From: Echinostoma caproni
Lineage: Eukaryota > Platyhelminthes > Trematoda > Plagiorchiida > Echinostomatidae
Direction: 5' to 3'
Length of the DNA: 64,000 bases
Assembly (NCBI GenBank): GCA_900618425.1
Contig: UZAN01039536.1
Coordinates: 36,705 to 100,704 of the forward strand
Numbering within the stretch: position 1 is the stretch's first letter; each line of letters starts with the position of its first letter. Positions 40,014 through 54,649 of the stretch are shown one piece after another. The notes below the pieces were generated by a model. That model did no database searches. It saw only the letters and a program-made list of their open reading frames with translations, and was not told where the DNA came from. Position numbers and translations under genes: made by a program.

Positions 40014-40721
40014 CAACGAGAACAACAAAAATCAAACCAGCCAGGTAAGGAGGTCGAAATCAATGGTCGGTAGTTACCGTCGCCCAAATGAAGTAGGTAA
40101 ATGCAGATTACAACCAATTAAAATGATCAAAACCAGATTTCGATAAAATACAAAATGTCACAATAAGTTGCTAACTTAGAAGTTTACCTGGATACTACTA
40201 ATAAGCAGTAGTCAAAATAACTATTTGAATGTTCAAGTTTTGCTTTGCACAAAACCCAGTGGGACATTTTCCCTTTTTATTGAAATCCGCAAGGGAGTGG
40301 AAAACAAGTGATTGATGAAAACGTTACGTAACATGAAGAACATCTTTGCGTACTACTTTGTATTGTTTGTGCTAAATCTTTCCTCATGCTAACTTTTGGA
40401 CAAAGTGGTATCCGAAGCAAATTTATTGCCGTATTAGCATGCATCGGTATTCTGCTTATTTCGATTGCCACATATCAGAGGACGTCAGGCTAATGGTAAA
40501 TGTCAATAGTACAGACAGACCGCGGGTGACTGCAACGTAGACAGGTACGTATTCATGCTTCATGCTTTCAGTTCAATGATTCTTGAGGTCACCTGCTGAT
40601 CACTTTGGCTCTGGGTTGATTATTAATTGGTACCTAGTTCGATAATTATTTTGTAACCTTTGAGATACAATGGTCGAACGACACGAGTCATCAACTTTTC
40701 ACCTAGGATGTGGTGTGTTCA

Positions 40722-40758
40722 CACCACTACCACCACCACCACTACCGACATCACCACC
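40722..40758. repeat. Imperfect (CCA)n trinucleotide repeat
   Basis: A run of CCA/CTA/TCA triplets. No coding context. Confidence 0.7.
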
Positions 40759-41560
40759 GAATTTTGTTCCTCGACGAATAAGTAACAGCGTTAGTTCATT
40801 CAATACAAACTAACTCCTTGATAAGCACAGTGAAATAGTAGTACTGTTACGAAGCCATAAAAGATATTGTGGTTACATGGCAATCAAATTGTTTCCTCCC
40901 TAGGAATGTCATCAAGTGAGTGAGGCTACGCCAAAAATGACGAACCCGATATTTCTAGCCTTCGTTTGGTCGAGTGAAGGCAATAGGGAAAGGTTGTCAC
41001 AGCATACAAATCGGTGCCTCTGCGACTCTAAATGAGTCATTCAATACCATAATTTCGTTACATCTCGGTCGCACCACATTGTGTTTTTGAATGCTATATT
41101 ATGTTTGAGCTGTGTAAAGGGTTCGGATCCACGCCTGGACTCCGTCTACGCTTTTGAACGGCGAGCGCTCTGCGACACCGACACCACCAATCTTCTCAAA
41201 TTTAAATCACCCACCCAACATTCGAACGCATTCTGCTTCCATCAGGTAGCAGGTATGTTGACTGCAAGCTCAGAGTTTCTTTGAATTCCATTAAAATACA
41301 TCTAATGGACTTCTAAGACTGGGATACCAATTCGAATTATGATATTTGACAGATCATGAACAACGATTCAAACAAGCTACTCGTCTTCCGTAATCTACCG
41401 GACAACATAATTTTGGATGGATTATATATTGAACGGAAAGCACTTCTATTTTAAATATTTTAAATATATATTTAAATAGTTGTTTTTCAACTGACTAGTT
41501 TACCACAGACAGTCACAACTGACTATTAGTCCATACCCCCGATTGCTTTAGGAAGCACGA

Positions 41561-42070
41561 ATGAATTCGGGAGCGACTAAGACGAACGACGAATTACCAC
41601 CAAACGAAAAGTTCCTCAAACTCAAAAAACATCCAGCTTTTTGGCGCAAACTCAAAGTAGATGAACCTACACACCAACTGATTCTTCTTGGTATACCGAG
41701 AGGTTCATTCAGCACTCTCTCACTTTTTCCTTGTTTATTTCAAGGAGAACATTGTAAATCACGCTGCGGTGTGTTCATTCTTCATCCAGTAAATCAATAA
41801 ATACAATTTTATAAGGCCGAAATGCAAGTCAAATTTGGCACAGAAATAAACATGTATCTTATCCGAAAGTGAGTGGGCGGTTTGTTTATCCTCACGTACG
41901 ATTGCCTTGGCTTTGCCATTGAAGAACCTGGATACAGATTTGGCATTTATCAATCGATTGGACGACAATTGGGACTTTCTAAAATGTTGTCGAAACTTCT
42001 TCGTTACGGCCTAATCAAGCGTAAATTGCCACCGGAACCCAAAACACCAGTATTTGACATATCCCCCTAA
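41561..42070 (+). CDS. Split open frame: possible nested small gene or pseudogene
   Basis: One reading frame runs from ATG 41561 to TAA 42068 with only two internal stops (41798 and 41869). The pieces look protein-like: MNSGATKTNDELPPNEKFLK, KKHPAFWRKLKVDEPTHQL, then FGIYQSIGRQLGLSKMLSK and LIKRKLPPEPKTPVFDISP. An acceptor-like GATTGCTTTAG lies 9 nt before the ATG, as in a gene with an upstream or trans-spliced leader. Small GT-AG introns that keep the frame can be drawn: 42 nt ending at TTTATTTCAAG (41754), 27 nt from GTAAAT to TTATAAG covering the first stop, and 69 nt from GTGAGT to GGATACAG covering the second. With these the protein would be about 123 residues, basic at the C-terminus. 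I recognise no family. The alternative is a processed pseudogene with two nonsense changes. Confidence 0.4.
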
Positions 42071-45000
42071 TGAGGCTAAAAGATGAAGTCATAAAGAACT
42101 TTTCGAACATTTGCCAATAATACCTATTTTAACCAATTCTCAGGTAGACGTTTGCATGATAGTGATTCCCATTTAATTTTACACGTTGCAAAGGACATCT
42201 TGAACTGAAATCTCGGTAATAAGTAGTCCCCGAGAAGTTTCATCATATATCATTTAGTTTCAGCACCTTCAAGTTTTTAAAATGTGACAACACCTACCGA
42301 AGATACTGATTGAAACTTACACCTTCATTTGTTAACTGATATCAACATATTGCAATCGAACTTTGACCAACATATTACGATTATGATTTTATGAGAATAT
42401 TCCGATTATCGATCCGGGAATTAGGGCCTATTCCTATCGGGACACATTTGATTTAATTTTATGGGGGGGGGGGAGAGATGGGCATACATTGATGCGTCGT
42501 TTGAGATTTTAAAACTAAGGTAGAATCAAAAATGAAAAAAGTTGAGTTTCTTTATGGACTGAAACACAGATGAACGCCGGAAACATAAATTTCAAGGAAA
42601 AATAAGTCAATCTATAAATCACTGTAAACGAAAACACGCTCAGTTTCGGCTCTTTTACACTAAGTTGTTGAACTAATTTTTGTGCATAAATTATCAGAGG
42701 GTGGGGGTATTTGGAGTTTATTTTAAAATGCACACTTACTTTACGTTAATAACTTGCTTGCATGGGAAACTTCTACAATAAAAATGGATGGAACAATAAC
42801 TGTTCCATTCTTACGAAAATACTGTTTCGTTCTCTTCATTGTATTTTTATGTTTCTACAAATGATTATTGCACGGGGAATAATTTAGGTGAAACACAAAA
42901 TTACAGAGTTTGGAATAAGTCCTAGTTGTTAGGCTTAGTTTTTACCCAGAGTTAACAAGAAGGTCAAAGGAGTAAATTTCAACGCAACTGTTCCGCTTAC
43001 AAATTCAATGGTTAATAGATTGTACTCCGAGAAAGAAGTGTCTAAATTCAGTGAATATTGATATTTTCTTAGTTCTCTAAGTTCCACTAATGGCTACTAC
43101 AGCAACCCATAGATATTCTTCTCCATTTTGATCAATGCGAACAAATTACATTCACTGGAGAAACTAATTTGTTAAGGGCCTTCAATTAGTGAATACTCAA
43201 GTAGGGCTTCCGCCACATGCAGCGTGAAATGAGCAAAACAATTCGTTTTTTGTACACGTTCAGATCAAAGTGACATATTATCCCGTTGATTAATATCTTC
43301 TAGAGCAGCGTAACTGTGGAGTTTATTTATTGAAATCATCCGAAATACCAAGAGTTGTAATCGATGTCTGGTTGAACCGGATTTCGATACAAAAATCCTA
43401 GCGTTTCCCGGTAGTAAGGGTGATTCGTTGGAGCACTGTTTGCATGGGAGAAGAATGATCCTGTAATCATAACAATCTGCTTCAGGGGATAAAGTCACTT
43501 TATATTATTTATTATGTATTTATCAGGTGTAAACAATCTTATGAAAAATTATAATCGTGAATAGAAATCGGATTATTCATTATAAATTATTCGTGTTTCT
43601 CTGTGCTTTTATGAATACAGAATAAATGGAACATTGTGATTATCTGTTCGTGCTACCCAATGAGAAAGTTTCCTTATTCCGGTCTTTGATTTTCATTGTC
43701 AGTCATGAAATGCAAAAGAAATATTACTACAGAAACTTTCTGGTATGACATTCTCTACCTGCTTAGGCTAATTACTTGCTCAAACGCCACCCAAATTGGT
43801 TTTCATCAACGATCAGTTCTCCCTACCTGGTCGAACAGAAATCAGCTGAGGGTTATTCATATCCCAGGCATCTGACTGAAACTATATGAACACGGAATGA
43901 CATAAAAATATCACGTTATTTCTCAAGAAAAATTCCATGATGATATTATTGGTAGCAAAGCAATACGTATGTTGTTAGCATTATGAATTCATATTTGCTC
44001 ATCTTCTCACACTTCTGTTTCATCTGTTAGAATCGGTTTACTGGGCCCATTGAACATGCCTATAGGTTGCACATCAGTTGCTCTCAGTATACCCGGAGAG
44101 GTTTAGGAGTGAAGGAGACAAATTGAAAGATTAGTAGCATTTGGGAAGATATAGGTTTCACACGACACAGTAACATTACCAGGCATCTCTGGGAACAAGT
44201 TTTGATATAACTTCCATTCCATTTACCTTGCATAATACGTTTTATAAATATAATTTTGTGATCCAGTCCTTTCTTATTTAAGCGCATTTGAAACCTTTAA
44301 AGAACATGTTCTGATCTGTTACAAGTTTATATAAAGCGTACTTTATTTTTCAAATTTTCAAATTTTCATGAGATCCTGATCTTTTAGGGTTTACCCTCCT
44401 TGATGTTTTCCTATATTTAGGTTCTTGATTTGTGTTGAGAACGACAGAGATAACATTTTTTCTATGATATTTTTTATTCCCCTCAATATGGAAAAATACT
44501 TTTAGGTGTTCAATCCGCATTGCCCTAACATAAACTCCCAACAGATTTGTTTAGTGCAAATCTCTCAGCGTAATTACTATTGCAATGCGAAGATGCACTT
44601 TGAGGGTTGCTGATTTAAAAAATATTCATTCTCATTGCAATGAGTGCAAAGAACGATTTCAAATGTAACAACAATGGACTAAATTCTCGAAATGTGTTTT
44701 GACTTTTTCGCCCGAATTTTTTCTGCCCTCTTGACCGGCCATTTCGTTTGCGAGTACACGAGGTCATTTTAAACTTAATCTATTTTCTACCATAAATTTT
44801 GGGACGAAAGCTTTTCTCTTCCGCTCATGAGTATTGACTATTAGCTTCACCGGGCATAAGTTACACACTGGGCATATTTAGTAATACTTTTCCGAACTTC
44901 CACCTTGATACCAGAAAGCATACTTAAAATCTAATCATCTCAATTCTGAATATTTTATCATTTAGTATGAGGCCTTAAATTGTGTAAGTTTCCTTTGGAA

Positions 45001-47313
45001 TTGCCATATACAGTTTTTGATCAAACTCGTGAAACACCCTGACTTGCATCACATTTGTTCCTTCCAACGCTTAGTGTTTTGAGCCTCATTCACGGGATGG
45101 AATACGATGTTACCCCACATCAGACGAAACAAATATGTCCCAATGTTCACTTATGTTACCGCATCTAATGTCACGATTTGTCGATTTTGTCGACGGTTTC
45201 TGGTACATCGGTTATAAAATAACGAAACTTCAACAAAAAACATAGAGATGATTCCTAAGCGTGATACAGGTATTTAACTTTCATCTTTTCAATGTTCTAT
45301 AAATCATTCTTCATTTTTGAGCACTGGAGGCAGTCGATTTGCATAGAGTTCATCAAATTGACTGTTCGACAATATTTGTCAGCTTCCTGTCATACATGTC
45401 TCACCCTAAAAGTTGACGACCACTGACGAGGGAACTAACTCATCCCTGTTTCTACGAAAAAGCTTTTGAACAGATTCAAATCTTAACTAATGGGAGATAA
45501 TTGAATGAATTTGAGATTGGACTTGACCCATCCGGAAACTGCATAAATGTTAAAAAGTTATTAATGCGGTCTAAGCGTTTTCTACCACCAACCTCGAGCG
45601 AGAAGGTATAACAACTACCATCTCTGAAAATATTCCTTCGGCAAATGTGCTTTGAGATTGATGCTTATCAAAAACCTCCCGTATAAGTGCAACAAATTAC
45701 ACACTATGCAGATTGTTACACACAGACGGCCAACAACAATGAGCTCAGTATCAACTCCCCCTGGAACTAATTAGGTCGGATGAATACTTACTTCCTTTGA
45801 CAGTTAAAACGAAATTCACTGGAAAGCTAGGTCAGTAGACCAACTTTCCCCGCTTGGTGATTCGCTCGTTGGCCACCAGTGAGGTAAACCCAACACAAAA
45901 TGCACGGGCAGTGTGATTTTAATTCGTTAATAAAATCAATTCATGCTCTGCTTTGTTAGTCATTTAGTATCAGCTTCATATCGGGTGGCCTCAGATGCGT
46001 TTCGCATTGAGCCATTTTTCCAAACGGTAGTGTGAGGAAAATACGGCTAATCCGCCCGAACCGACCTCCATATTGGTTGAGCGGAACTCTTCCGAACTGC
46101 AATCAAATTTAACTATCGTCTAGGTTCGATATGATAGGATTTCTCCCTCTTGGTTTATGTTTAGATGGAGAAATTCCGTTGGTTGTGCAATAAATTGGGC
46201 TTATGTTCACATCGAAGCACTTGTACTAACCAAGAACCGAGTCATCGGACTTATACGCCTCGCGGCTTCCATTTCATGCAAACTCTCTGAGATTTTTCAT
46301 CCGGTTTGGAAATGGTGACACTACAAGATGCTTACTCAATGAGTCGCACACCTCAAGGTCAACTTGTATGGTTCTTATAATATATTTTCAGTTGTTTCAG
46401 TGTTAGGTGTAATGCGTCAATATCTTGTAGCCACATAATTTATCAATTTACTACAGTTGGAAAATTTTCATTCATTGGCTTATTTACAATTCACTGAATT
46501 AAAAGAGGTAAGCAACTAGAATACGTGTGATCAACTTAATAAGCACTTTCATGGAACTGGAATAATTTATCGGAAAGAATGAACTTCCGTGCTGCTTTGC
46601 TTGAAGTTTTTTCCACATCTGAACTACTACAACTTTCATCGCGACACTCAAGGTTGCGCAAATTCGAACAGTGGTAGAGGCGATCTAAGAACATAGGAGT
46701 GGGAGATAAAGTTCGAAATAAATACATTTCACCCATATCCATCAAAATGCAAGTATGATATTGGAAACTGAATTGTATTTCCAAAATAAGAGTCATGTTT
46801 TGCGAGTCTGATGATTCCTGGGAATTTACTAATGACTCAACGATGTGCTAATCGATAAAAGAGCTTTCGGATCGTTGGTCTGCTGAAGTGCGCTAAGACT
46901 GTCATCGATTGTTGGAAAAAGTCTTTGTGTCAACGAAAAAACTATAGAACACAGTCACTAAAACCCGGTCCAACGTATCATAAACAGGAAATCGTTTCTC
47001 TCCACTGCAGTTGGACTTATCACCTTTCCCATTCTCGTGTTTGGGTGCACATCAGTTTCGGGTTTGATCTTGCCGAATAACTCACACAGTCTATTTTATG
47101 GATTTTTCATGTGTTTCTCTCGCTCTCCGGCTCCAAACGTTTGGTGGGTTTCTTCTATCCAGTCGAACATTCCCGGGTTTTTGTGCCATCACTACAATAC
47201 ATACACAATATCACTTATCACCCCGAATTGGTCTAATTTTGTTCCACCTTAGCTAAACCAAAGGAACTCGAATTGTGCCAGTTCGTGCGCTAGGCAAATC
47301 GCAAACTTGAAGG

Positions 47314-47318
<5 letters not shown>
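42071..47318. other. Intron part without recognised gene
   Basis: Mostly AT-rich. It includes an 11-G run at 42463-42473 and a short tandem CAAATTTT at 44349-44367. No coding or RNA feature is supported. Confidence 0.5.

Positions 47319-47357
<39 letters not shown>
47319..47357. repeat. (TG)n microsatellite
   Basis: A GT dinucleotide run of about 18 units with one GC interruption near its start. Confidence 0.95.
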
Positions 47358-47358
<1 letters not shown>

Positions 47359-47869
47359 AAGAATAATTGCGCGAGCAAGGGCATCAGGAGGGGACGAAGG
47401 GAGTGTAAGATGGACAAACAGACGGGAGCGGAGACGGACAGACGTTGCAGATGAACACGCGGTCACAGAAAATGCCTAAACCTATATGCACGCACGCGCC
47501 CACGTGCAGACACTTCACTGTGCACAGACAGACTAGTGGTTTTGGGGAAACCCTATTAGGTGTATGGTTATAGTTACCATTGGGTGCCATTGTGCATTTC
47601 ATTGACATCAACAAAAGGGTTTGCTTGGAAAGCGAGCAGTATTGGCACTCATGCAGTGATTTTCATTTGCCCACTTTCGCCCCATTTTTCACCAAGAGCC
47701 CACAGTTTCGCCGGGCTACACGACTCTACCGCGGTGCGCATAGAGCACCAACGACCCAGACAAACTGATAGACCTGTCCGCAACCCCCAGTCCAATTTGG
47801 TAAGCACTCAGGCATACACACAAACTCGCTAAACATACACACACCACAGCGCCCAGCTGTGTGTGCGAC

Positions 47870-48094
47870 GTCAGGTTGTCACGTTGCCCACGCGCGCGCG
47901 AGCGCGTGCATGCGTGCCACTGTCACCGTGGGTCGGTGGTGATCCGGTTGAAACGGTCGTCTGACAATTGTCCCGGTCATACCGGCACAACTTGCGTTGT
48001 ATAACCAGGACGTTCAAGCTAGGTTTTGTACCGTACTCTCCCTAGTTATTTTTGGGCTTCCGCTTCACTGAAGACATTCGTTTGCTGTTCGTGT
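47870..48094 (+). promoter_or_regulatory. Possible alternative promoter and non-coding first exon
   Basis: In an otherwise AT-rich intron, 47800-48000 is CpG-rich (CACGCGCGCGCGAGCGCGTG at 47889-47908). About 185 bp further on there is a strong donor, GTGTAG|GTAAGT, at 48095. There is no long frame in front of it, as expected of a 5' UTR exon. It could start a shorter transcript of the PDZ gene that begins downstream of the first PDZ exon, or a transcript nested in the intron. The start site is not defined by sequence. Confidence 0.3.
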
Positions 48095-51000
48095 AGGTAA
48101 GTCTTTCTGCATGTCTCTTTGCTTTCTGAACAAATGTGAGTGTAGAGTTTAAAGATTTGAAATTATTGTTATTTCATGTAGGAAAGATATTTGTGTTACT
48201 TTGTGAGCATAAGCGTTTTGAGCTAAGGTTCAACCTGTTAGTGTATCAACCTTACTTCAGTACAAAGCAGTAAATAGGGCAACACCATTGCCAACTGTTT
48301 CACAATGATGTCATTGTTGTTTCACCGATATTGATATTTGGTTCCAGGGAGTGTTTGTAAAACGCACGCTCAGAGAAAGAACCCCTATAAACAATAAGTT
48401 TTCAGTGCTTCTGAGTTTGTAGGATACCAAATGTCATCTGCATGTTTCCGTTCACTGAATACTGAAAGAAAGAATCGGGATAGATGCAGATGACCCACGG
48501 TCAAAATTTATATTCGGAGTTCTTTCAAATACTCGTTTTGATCTAATCCTGCTCGATTGATCAGTTCGGGGAAAGATAGAATTGGGAATGATGACTTCTG
48601 ACTTCTGTATAAGAAATTATCCCTTCATCTTCCTGTTTAATACTTTCGGTTCAACATTCAGTATTATATACGTCATTGCATTGCAGGTCGAAATAATAGC
48701 CGGATATGTATTGAACTTCAATATATATAAGAAATCTTAACTAAACCACTAATCATGCCCAATTACGGAGGATAAAGCTCATAGCTACATTTCATGGGAA
48801 ATATCATGTCGTCATCGAGAAGATTATGTTTGTGACATACTAAAATCTACAACTTTGATATTTGTAGGTAGCCAAGTGCCAATTTTCGCCGTTTTTTAAC
48901 TAAATAGGCTGGAGGTAATTAAAATAAAACTTTTGCAGTACCTTTCCTATTAGCTCGAAACAGTGCCTGAATCACGATCTTTCAGGCATTATATTCTTGA
49001 TTGAATTGGACAGCCTACAGGAGGGAAAATTTTCGGGTTTCTGAAAAACCGCGTTCGGTTCTCTTAAATTCAATAGCTCGTTAAATCGAGCACCTAGTTT
49101 TAACCCGTTCAGGAACATTACTATGTGACCACTATTAACTAAAAATTCCAGCAGCCGACCTTTAATTTTTGTGAAACATTTTATCTAGTCTTTCCCACAT
49201 AAAATTTCACTCTATTACCTCTGCTGCTGTTCAAGGAGGATTGCCAGCTCCAGAAAAGTCACATACACCTTGAACATATACCATTGAATCGCTGTTAAAT
49301 AAGGCCGACAGTCTCGTCTTTACCAGACACCTCGTCTAAGACAAAGCGGTTTATCATGTGCATGTTAATGAAAATTTCCAGACTGAATTAGTCTTTTGCT
49401 GTAGTGTCACATGTTCCGACAGCATTGGTTAAACACGTCAATCACGAGGCTGACTAACTCCATGTGTCAACTCAGTTGGGGGCCATCCTCTCCAACATTT
49501 TAGCGTAAATATATAGACAGTATACACTAGATTCCTAGGATGAAAATCATAGACTAACTTCTAGGGTTTGCCACATTTTACGGCATTCAACTGCAGAAGA
49601 TATGCCAAGATATGCCAATATGCTAATCTCTTTTAAACTAATATCTGCGTTGGAGGACTGGGAGAGTAGGAGATAGGAACGGGATAGATGCGACATCAGG
49701 TGAAAACCGAATAGTTCATCCGAAGGGGCATCTCAAACAGAAGGAGATTCCATATTCAAGGACATATCATTCTGGGAAGTCACATTACTCTGGGTTAATT
49801 CGACATTTGATTGGTGTTGTACCAATAAAATAACTGCTAACTCTAGGTCCTATTAAGCTATACTTGTTAGTTTGATATACAAATATAATCAAGTCACACC
49901 GAATTCATTGTTTAAGTCAATAAGAACCCTCCCATCATGCATGCAATCAGATCATCACTTCAGCTCTACATTAATTAGTGTTGGCTTTTCCAGACCAATT
50001 AAATGAATACTATGAAATGAATACTATTTGACACCCAAATATGCCATTCTTTTGTTTCATGGAACTGTGCTTTTCGGTCAGTACAAAACCTAATATTGTT
50101 CTGTTTTCCTCCCATTGATACACTGAGTTAGGGAATTCTGTTCTCCAGTTAGTCCCAAATAGTTCAAACGCATTGAAGATATAAAACCCAATCCCGTCTC
50201 ACACATACACAAAGAGAAACAAGGATTTATATAACGTTGTGAAAAAAGGAACATATTCTCCACTATTTGACGAGACAACCGATTCTTAATTGGCACACTG
50301 TCACCTTTAACTCAGTTACGGCTTGGCATGTTTTTATCTGGTTTTCTGCTCTTCCGTAGCGATTCATCCGCATCGAATGAAGATCTATCAAGGTAATTGA
50401 TAGTACGTTTAGTTTCTTTTCCTGACGATCGTTAGTTTAAAAGTACTAAGGTGTTTGTTGAACGAATACCATTTTTCGATTCTGCTGCTGAAGTTGGTGT
50501 ATATACTACTTACTTAGAAATAGCAGTACGATCCATGCACGCTTAAAAACATCTTATATACTCACAATGATGATTTCTATCTACCATTTGGGTGGCGTTT
50601 GAACGGATAAGCGCTGCTGTTTGGAGGCGTGACAGCCGTCTCCACTCTAAAACTATTAGAAGTGGTAAAAACACGAGAAAAACAAAAACGAGATATAAAT
50701 GTGACCTAAAATTCTACATGCCAGTGGGCAGAACTTTCCACAATGTTGTGAAAGCTGCAAGCAGTTTTAGTGTTTCTATGTCCAAAAGTTTTCTTTTGAG
50801 TACGGATTGATATATTGCCCTTTTTGTTGTATGGGAACAGTCTCTTAATTCTGCACTGTTAATGATATGTTTCAAAACTATGGCATTAAAATGACAGCTG
50901 CAATCTTCCGGTACTATTTGATTTAACAAGGATTCATCAGCACTTTTAGGGAACCAAACTGTTATTTTCAACAAGTTATGAATGAACTCACTGGCACCAA

Positions 51001-54000
51001 CTCAAGATCTCAATCACTGTTGTCATTTTATGACAGTATACTGAAGGGACAAAAGATAGACTTTAGTCGATTATTGTGAAGATAATCCGAAGGCAGTTAT
51101 GAAAGAATGTGAACATATATTTTGGCGAAGAACCTTACTTCTACTCAAACGAGGGTTCAGTCTAAGTCGAACGGATATTTGAAAAATGTGAAACTGGGGG
51201 AATAATTTTATTACATGGTAGTGAGTTTTCATAATATAGATTTTCTGGTGTACTGATCTCCCACAAAATAATCACATGACTATACTACCTATTGTCTTGT
51301 AATCGATGTTATCTTCCAGACCCACTTTTTACTTAAATTCCTAATACTCACTTTACACATTAGTTGGCCCCTAAATTATACTTTCAATATATAAGGTGAA
51401 TACTTACGAAGTATATCTGTAAGTTGCATGCATTGGTTTAGATGTTTTCAAAGAACGGACTGGTACCGCACTTTCCCGATTACCAAAGACATTAGCCACA
51501 GTACGGTCTAAAAAGGAAGGCCTGATTGAGAATTTCAGCTACCGGACGATTTGATAAGACAAAAGCATGGTGATATTTCTCTGAGGTTACCATGGTTGGA
51601 AGAAATCAAATATAGAGCAATTGCAGTCTATTCTCCTAAAACCTAGACAAACTTTAGTGTTTAAAGCTAATTTCGGGATTTTGCTCTCAGGTGGTAGTTG
51701 AACGAGGGAAGGGTTTGACCAAAATGGAACTTGACTTATCATTTTCCCCAAACGGCCAAAACATATCCGCTGAATGCTATATCACATGCGGCAGGACAGA
51801 TTCTCTGAGTGAATGCGAGTTCTGTTGTCCCTTGTTCATTAGGAGTGTGAGAGCCTCTAATGTGCACTGGATACTGAACGGATAGTGATCACAATTCGAT
51901 CCATTACTGATGACGAATTTTGACATCTACATTTCCTCTAAGATTGTATGTTTAACATCGTGACTACATCATCTTTTACCTCACCCGTCTCATAATCCCT
52001 CACTCAGCAATTAGTGTTGGCTTATGCAATACTGCAGCTTTTTGATATATACTCTCGAAAATCCTAAGCATCAAAACATTGGTAGAATGAGATACCTCAT
52101 TGGTATACCCTGTATCCAAAGTGAAAGCAAATACTGTTGAAGCTGAAAGTTAATGAATTAATTAGGTTATCCTACCCTATCCCTCTGTTCAACCCGACTG
52201 CGATTGGTGACCTTTGACCTTCGCACTAGTAGAGTGTTTTTGATCTTTAAAGATTTTTCATTGCCCTGGTCGAACTTTCACATGAATGTTTGTACACAGT
52301 TGAAGAGATAACGTGAAACAGTTGAATTCAGCCTGTCCTGTGACGATGCTTGTTCTTGCTCTTATGAAATTAATTAGGTCTTTTTAAATTGTGTGAACGT
52401 TGTCAAATACCGGCTCTCAGTTGCCACGAAACGAGTTCGAAATTTTCATGCGCTTAGGATTTCGTACGTCTATTGATAANTAATCCGGGTACTTCGGTAA
52501 TCCCAGATTGCGATCTCTGACTAGGAAAGTACAGGAGTTAGCTGAATTTGGCAGTGTATCGAAATAAGAAAGTTTAACCGCTAATATTTACGGAAGAAAA
52601 TAAAGATATGGCTAAACACGTTTAAAATATTATTACTGATAAAGTCGGACAGGGTTGAGTTATACAAACAGTTATGAGGAAGTCAGTCAACTCATGGCTT
52701 CAACTTGTATTCCGAAGATCTCAACGAGGTTTGCTGGTTTGCAGTTCGACGAGCACTAACCGTGTTGAAGACACCAATCCCTACCTTGGAGATAGATAAA
52801 TCAATCATACAGTGATATTTCCAGGATATCTTCATGTATTCAGACTTTTCATAAACCAATACTATCTTTTGGTACTTATTACCTTAGAGCAATCGGATAT
52901 TGTAGAGGGAATCAGCGTAAAAGTTTGTAAAGCCTAATTTTGAGGGAGTATTCACTAGGGTGAAGAACCCATGGGATAAAATCTATGACAGCCGTGCTAT
53001 CAATGAAGTGCAGACAGAATACGTAAAAGATGGATGATAAATTTAAACACGCGTTGTTATCGAATGCGAGTAGTTGGGGCCAGTTTTTCCTGTTTCCTGA
53101 AATAGAGTCGTGAAAATTTGTGGTCGGATTTAAGGACTTTGAGATCTAAGAATATATTTTATAAGAACTCTGTACATGTTCAAACTTGAACTTTGGAATC
53201 TAAAAATAAGAAACTCTTTTGGAAAATATTAATCATAATGTTCAGCATAAACAGATTTAATTTGAACTGCAACAATTTTCTCGGAAAAGTTAAACTGAAA
53301 ATATATGCATTCCTAAAACGAGAAATAGAACTAAGCCCTTTTATGTGTCAGTTATACGAGGAAGTAAGAAGAGAATTGAATGTGTTCGGTGATCAACACG
53401 CGATCAACGTCGCCAGCTTGCAGCCCTGGAGACGGTGTTTTCATCTCCACCTATCGTCCTGTACAATTATCAGAATAAAAACAATAAAGCATCAGAGTTG
53501 ACGACATATTGGTTTGCAAATAGAATTTCAATGGTTAGTTGACCAACCGCTTGAAACAAACAAACCGAGCATCTGTTTTAGCGGTTTAATCTGAGTTTTA
53601 ACACTGAACACAGTGGTTCAATAATTATTGTAATAATCATTTTCAAGTGCAACTAATGAAAACAGAAATCGCCGAAGGAGCTGGTACTGACACACAGTCC
53701 TTTAGGAGGATTCGACAATTTTGTTACTTTGTCTCCCGCTTGAGATCCTAAGAAGTTCCACTGCGTACACTCACACGTTTTGTATATTTCTGTGTTGTTA
53801 CTGAACGTCTATACCGCTTCTCACTTTGGTGTTCACTGAGCTGAAAACGTATTCATTAGGATGAATAAAGCGGTTCAAGACTTGACTTGACCAATGAGCG
53901 TATTCAAAAACTTGCATAATGTTCACCATTTTTTGAAACACTCACTCGATCACTTGTTAATTTTCAAAAACTTTGAGACTACGTAGGAGGACAGTGTTCA

Positions 54001-54200
54001 TTTTGAAAATGCATCACACGAAAATTGCATCCACTAAAATTAATTAATTTTCTGATTCACATAACACTGTTGCTATTGACTGTTATGATTGAAGTGAAAT
54101 TAATTTCTGCTCTAAACCCTGCATTGGCCGTTTACCGGGGCAAATTGTTACAATCTTACACTTAGTTTCTAATTGACTTTTTTCATCACAGTCATTATTA
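48095..54200. other. Intron part without recognised gene
   Basis: About 6 kb of AT-rich sequence. A splice-flanked open stretch at 51691-51885 and a 102-codon frame at 53193-53501 carry no motif I know. One ambiguous base lies at 52481. Confidence 0.45.
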
Positions 54201-54649
54201 TTGATTAAGTTTCGCCCTTCTAAAGAAAGTTTTCTTTGTACAGTTAAACAAAGACTGGAGAAGATTCCATCTGGCGTTTCACTCCCACAGGAGCTCACCA
54301 ATAATGGTTTTCACCCGATCCAGAAATCGTTCACAGATTATTGCTGTAGAAATGGAGGAGTGTGTTTTACCGCTCATCCAGTAGTATGATGTTGTTCATC
54401 CAAATTGTCTGCTTAGTTTCATTTCTTTTATAACCCAAAAACTGTCCGAATATGCTGTACACACTACTTATCCAAGTAAAATGAACCCCATATAATTCAT
54501 CGGGTGAAATACTCAGGGACAAGTAACCTTTTTCCTAAAAAATACCTAATTTTGAACTGCCATGCTTTCAGACTGTTATTGATAGTTGGTTCATATGTTG
54601 CTCACAACTTGCTCCCATCTCGACAACAGCTTTTATATAATGCAGTTAT

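Noticed and set aside
51691..51885. Exon after TTGCTCTCAG, phase 0
   Set aside because: No convincing donor inside the open frame and no known motif; inclusion would break the PDZ domain.
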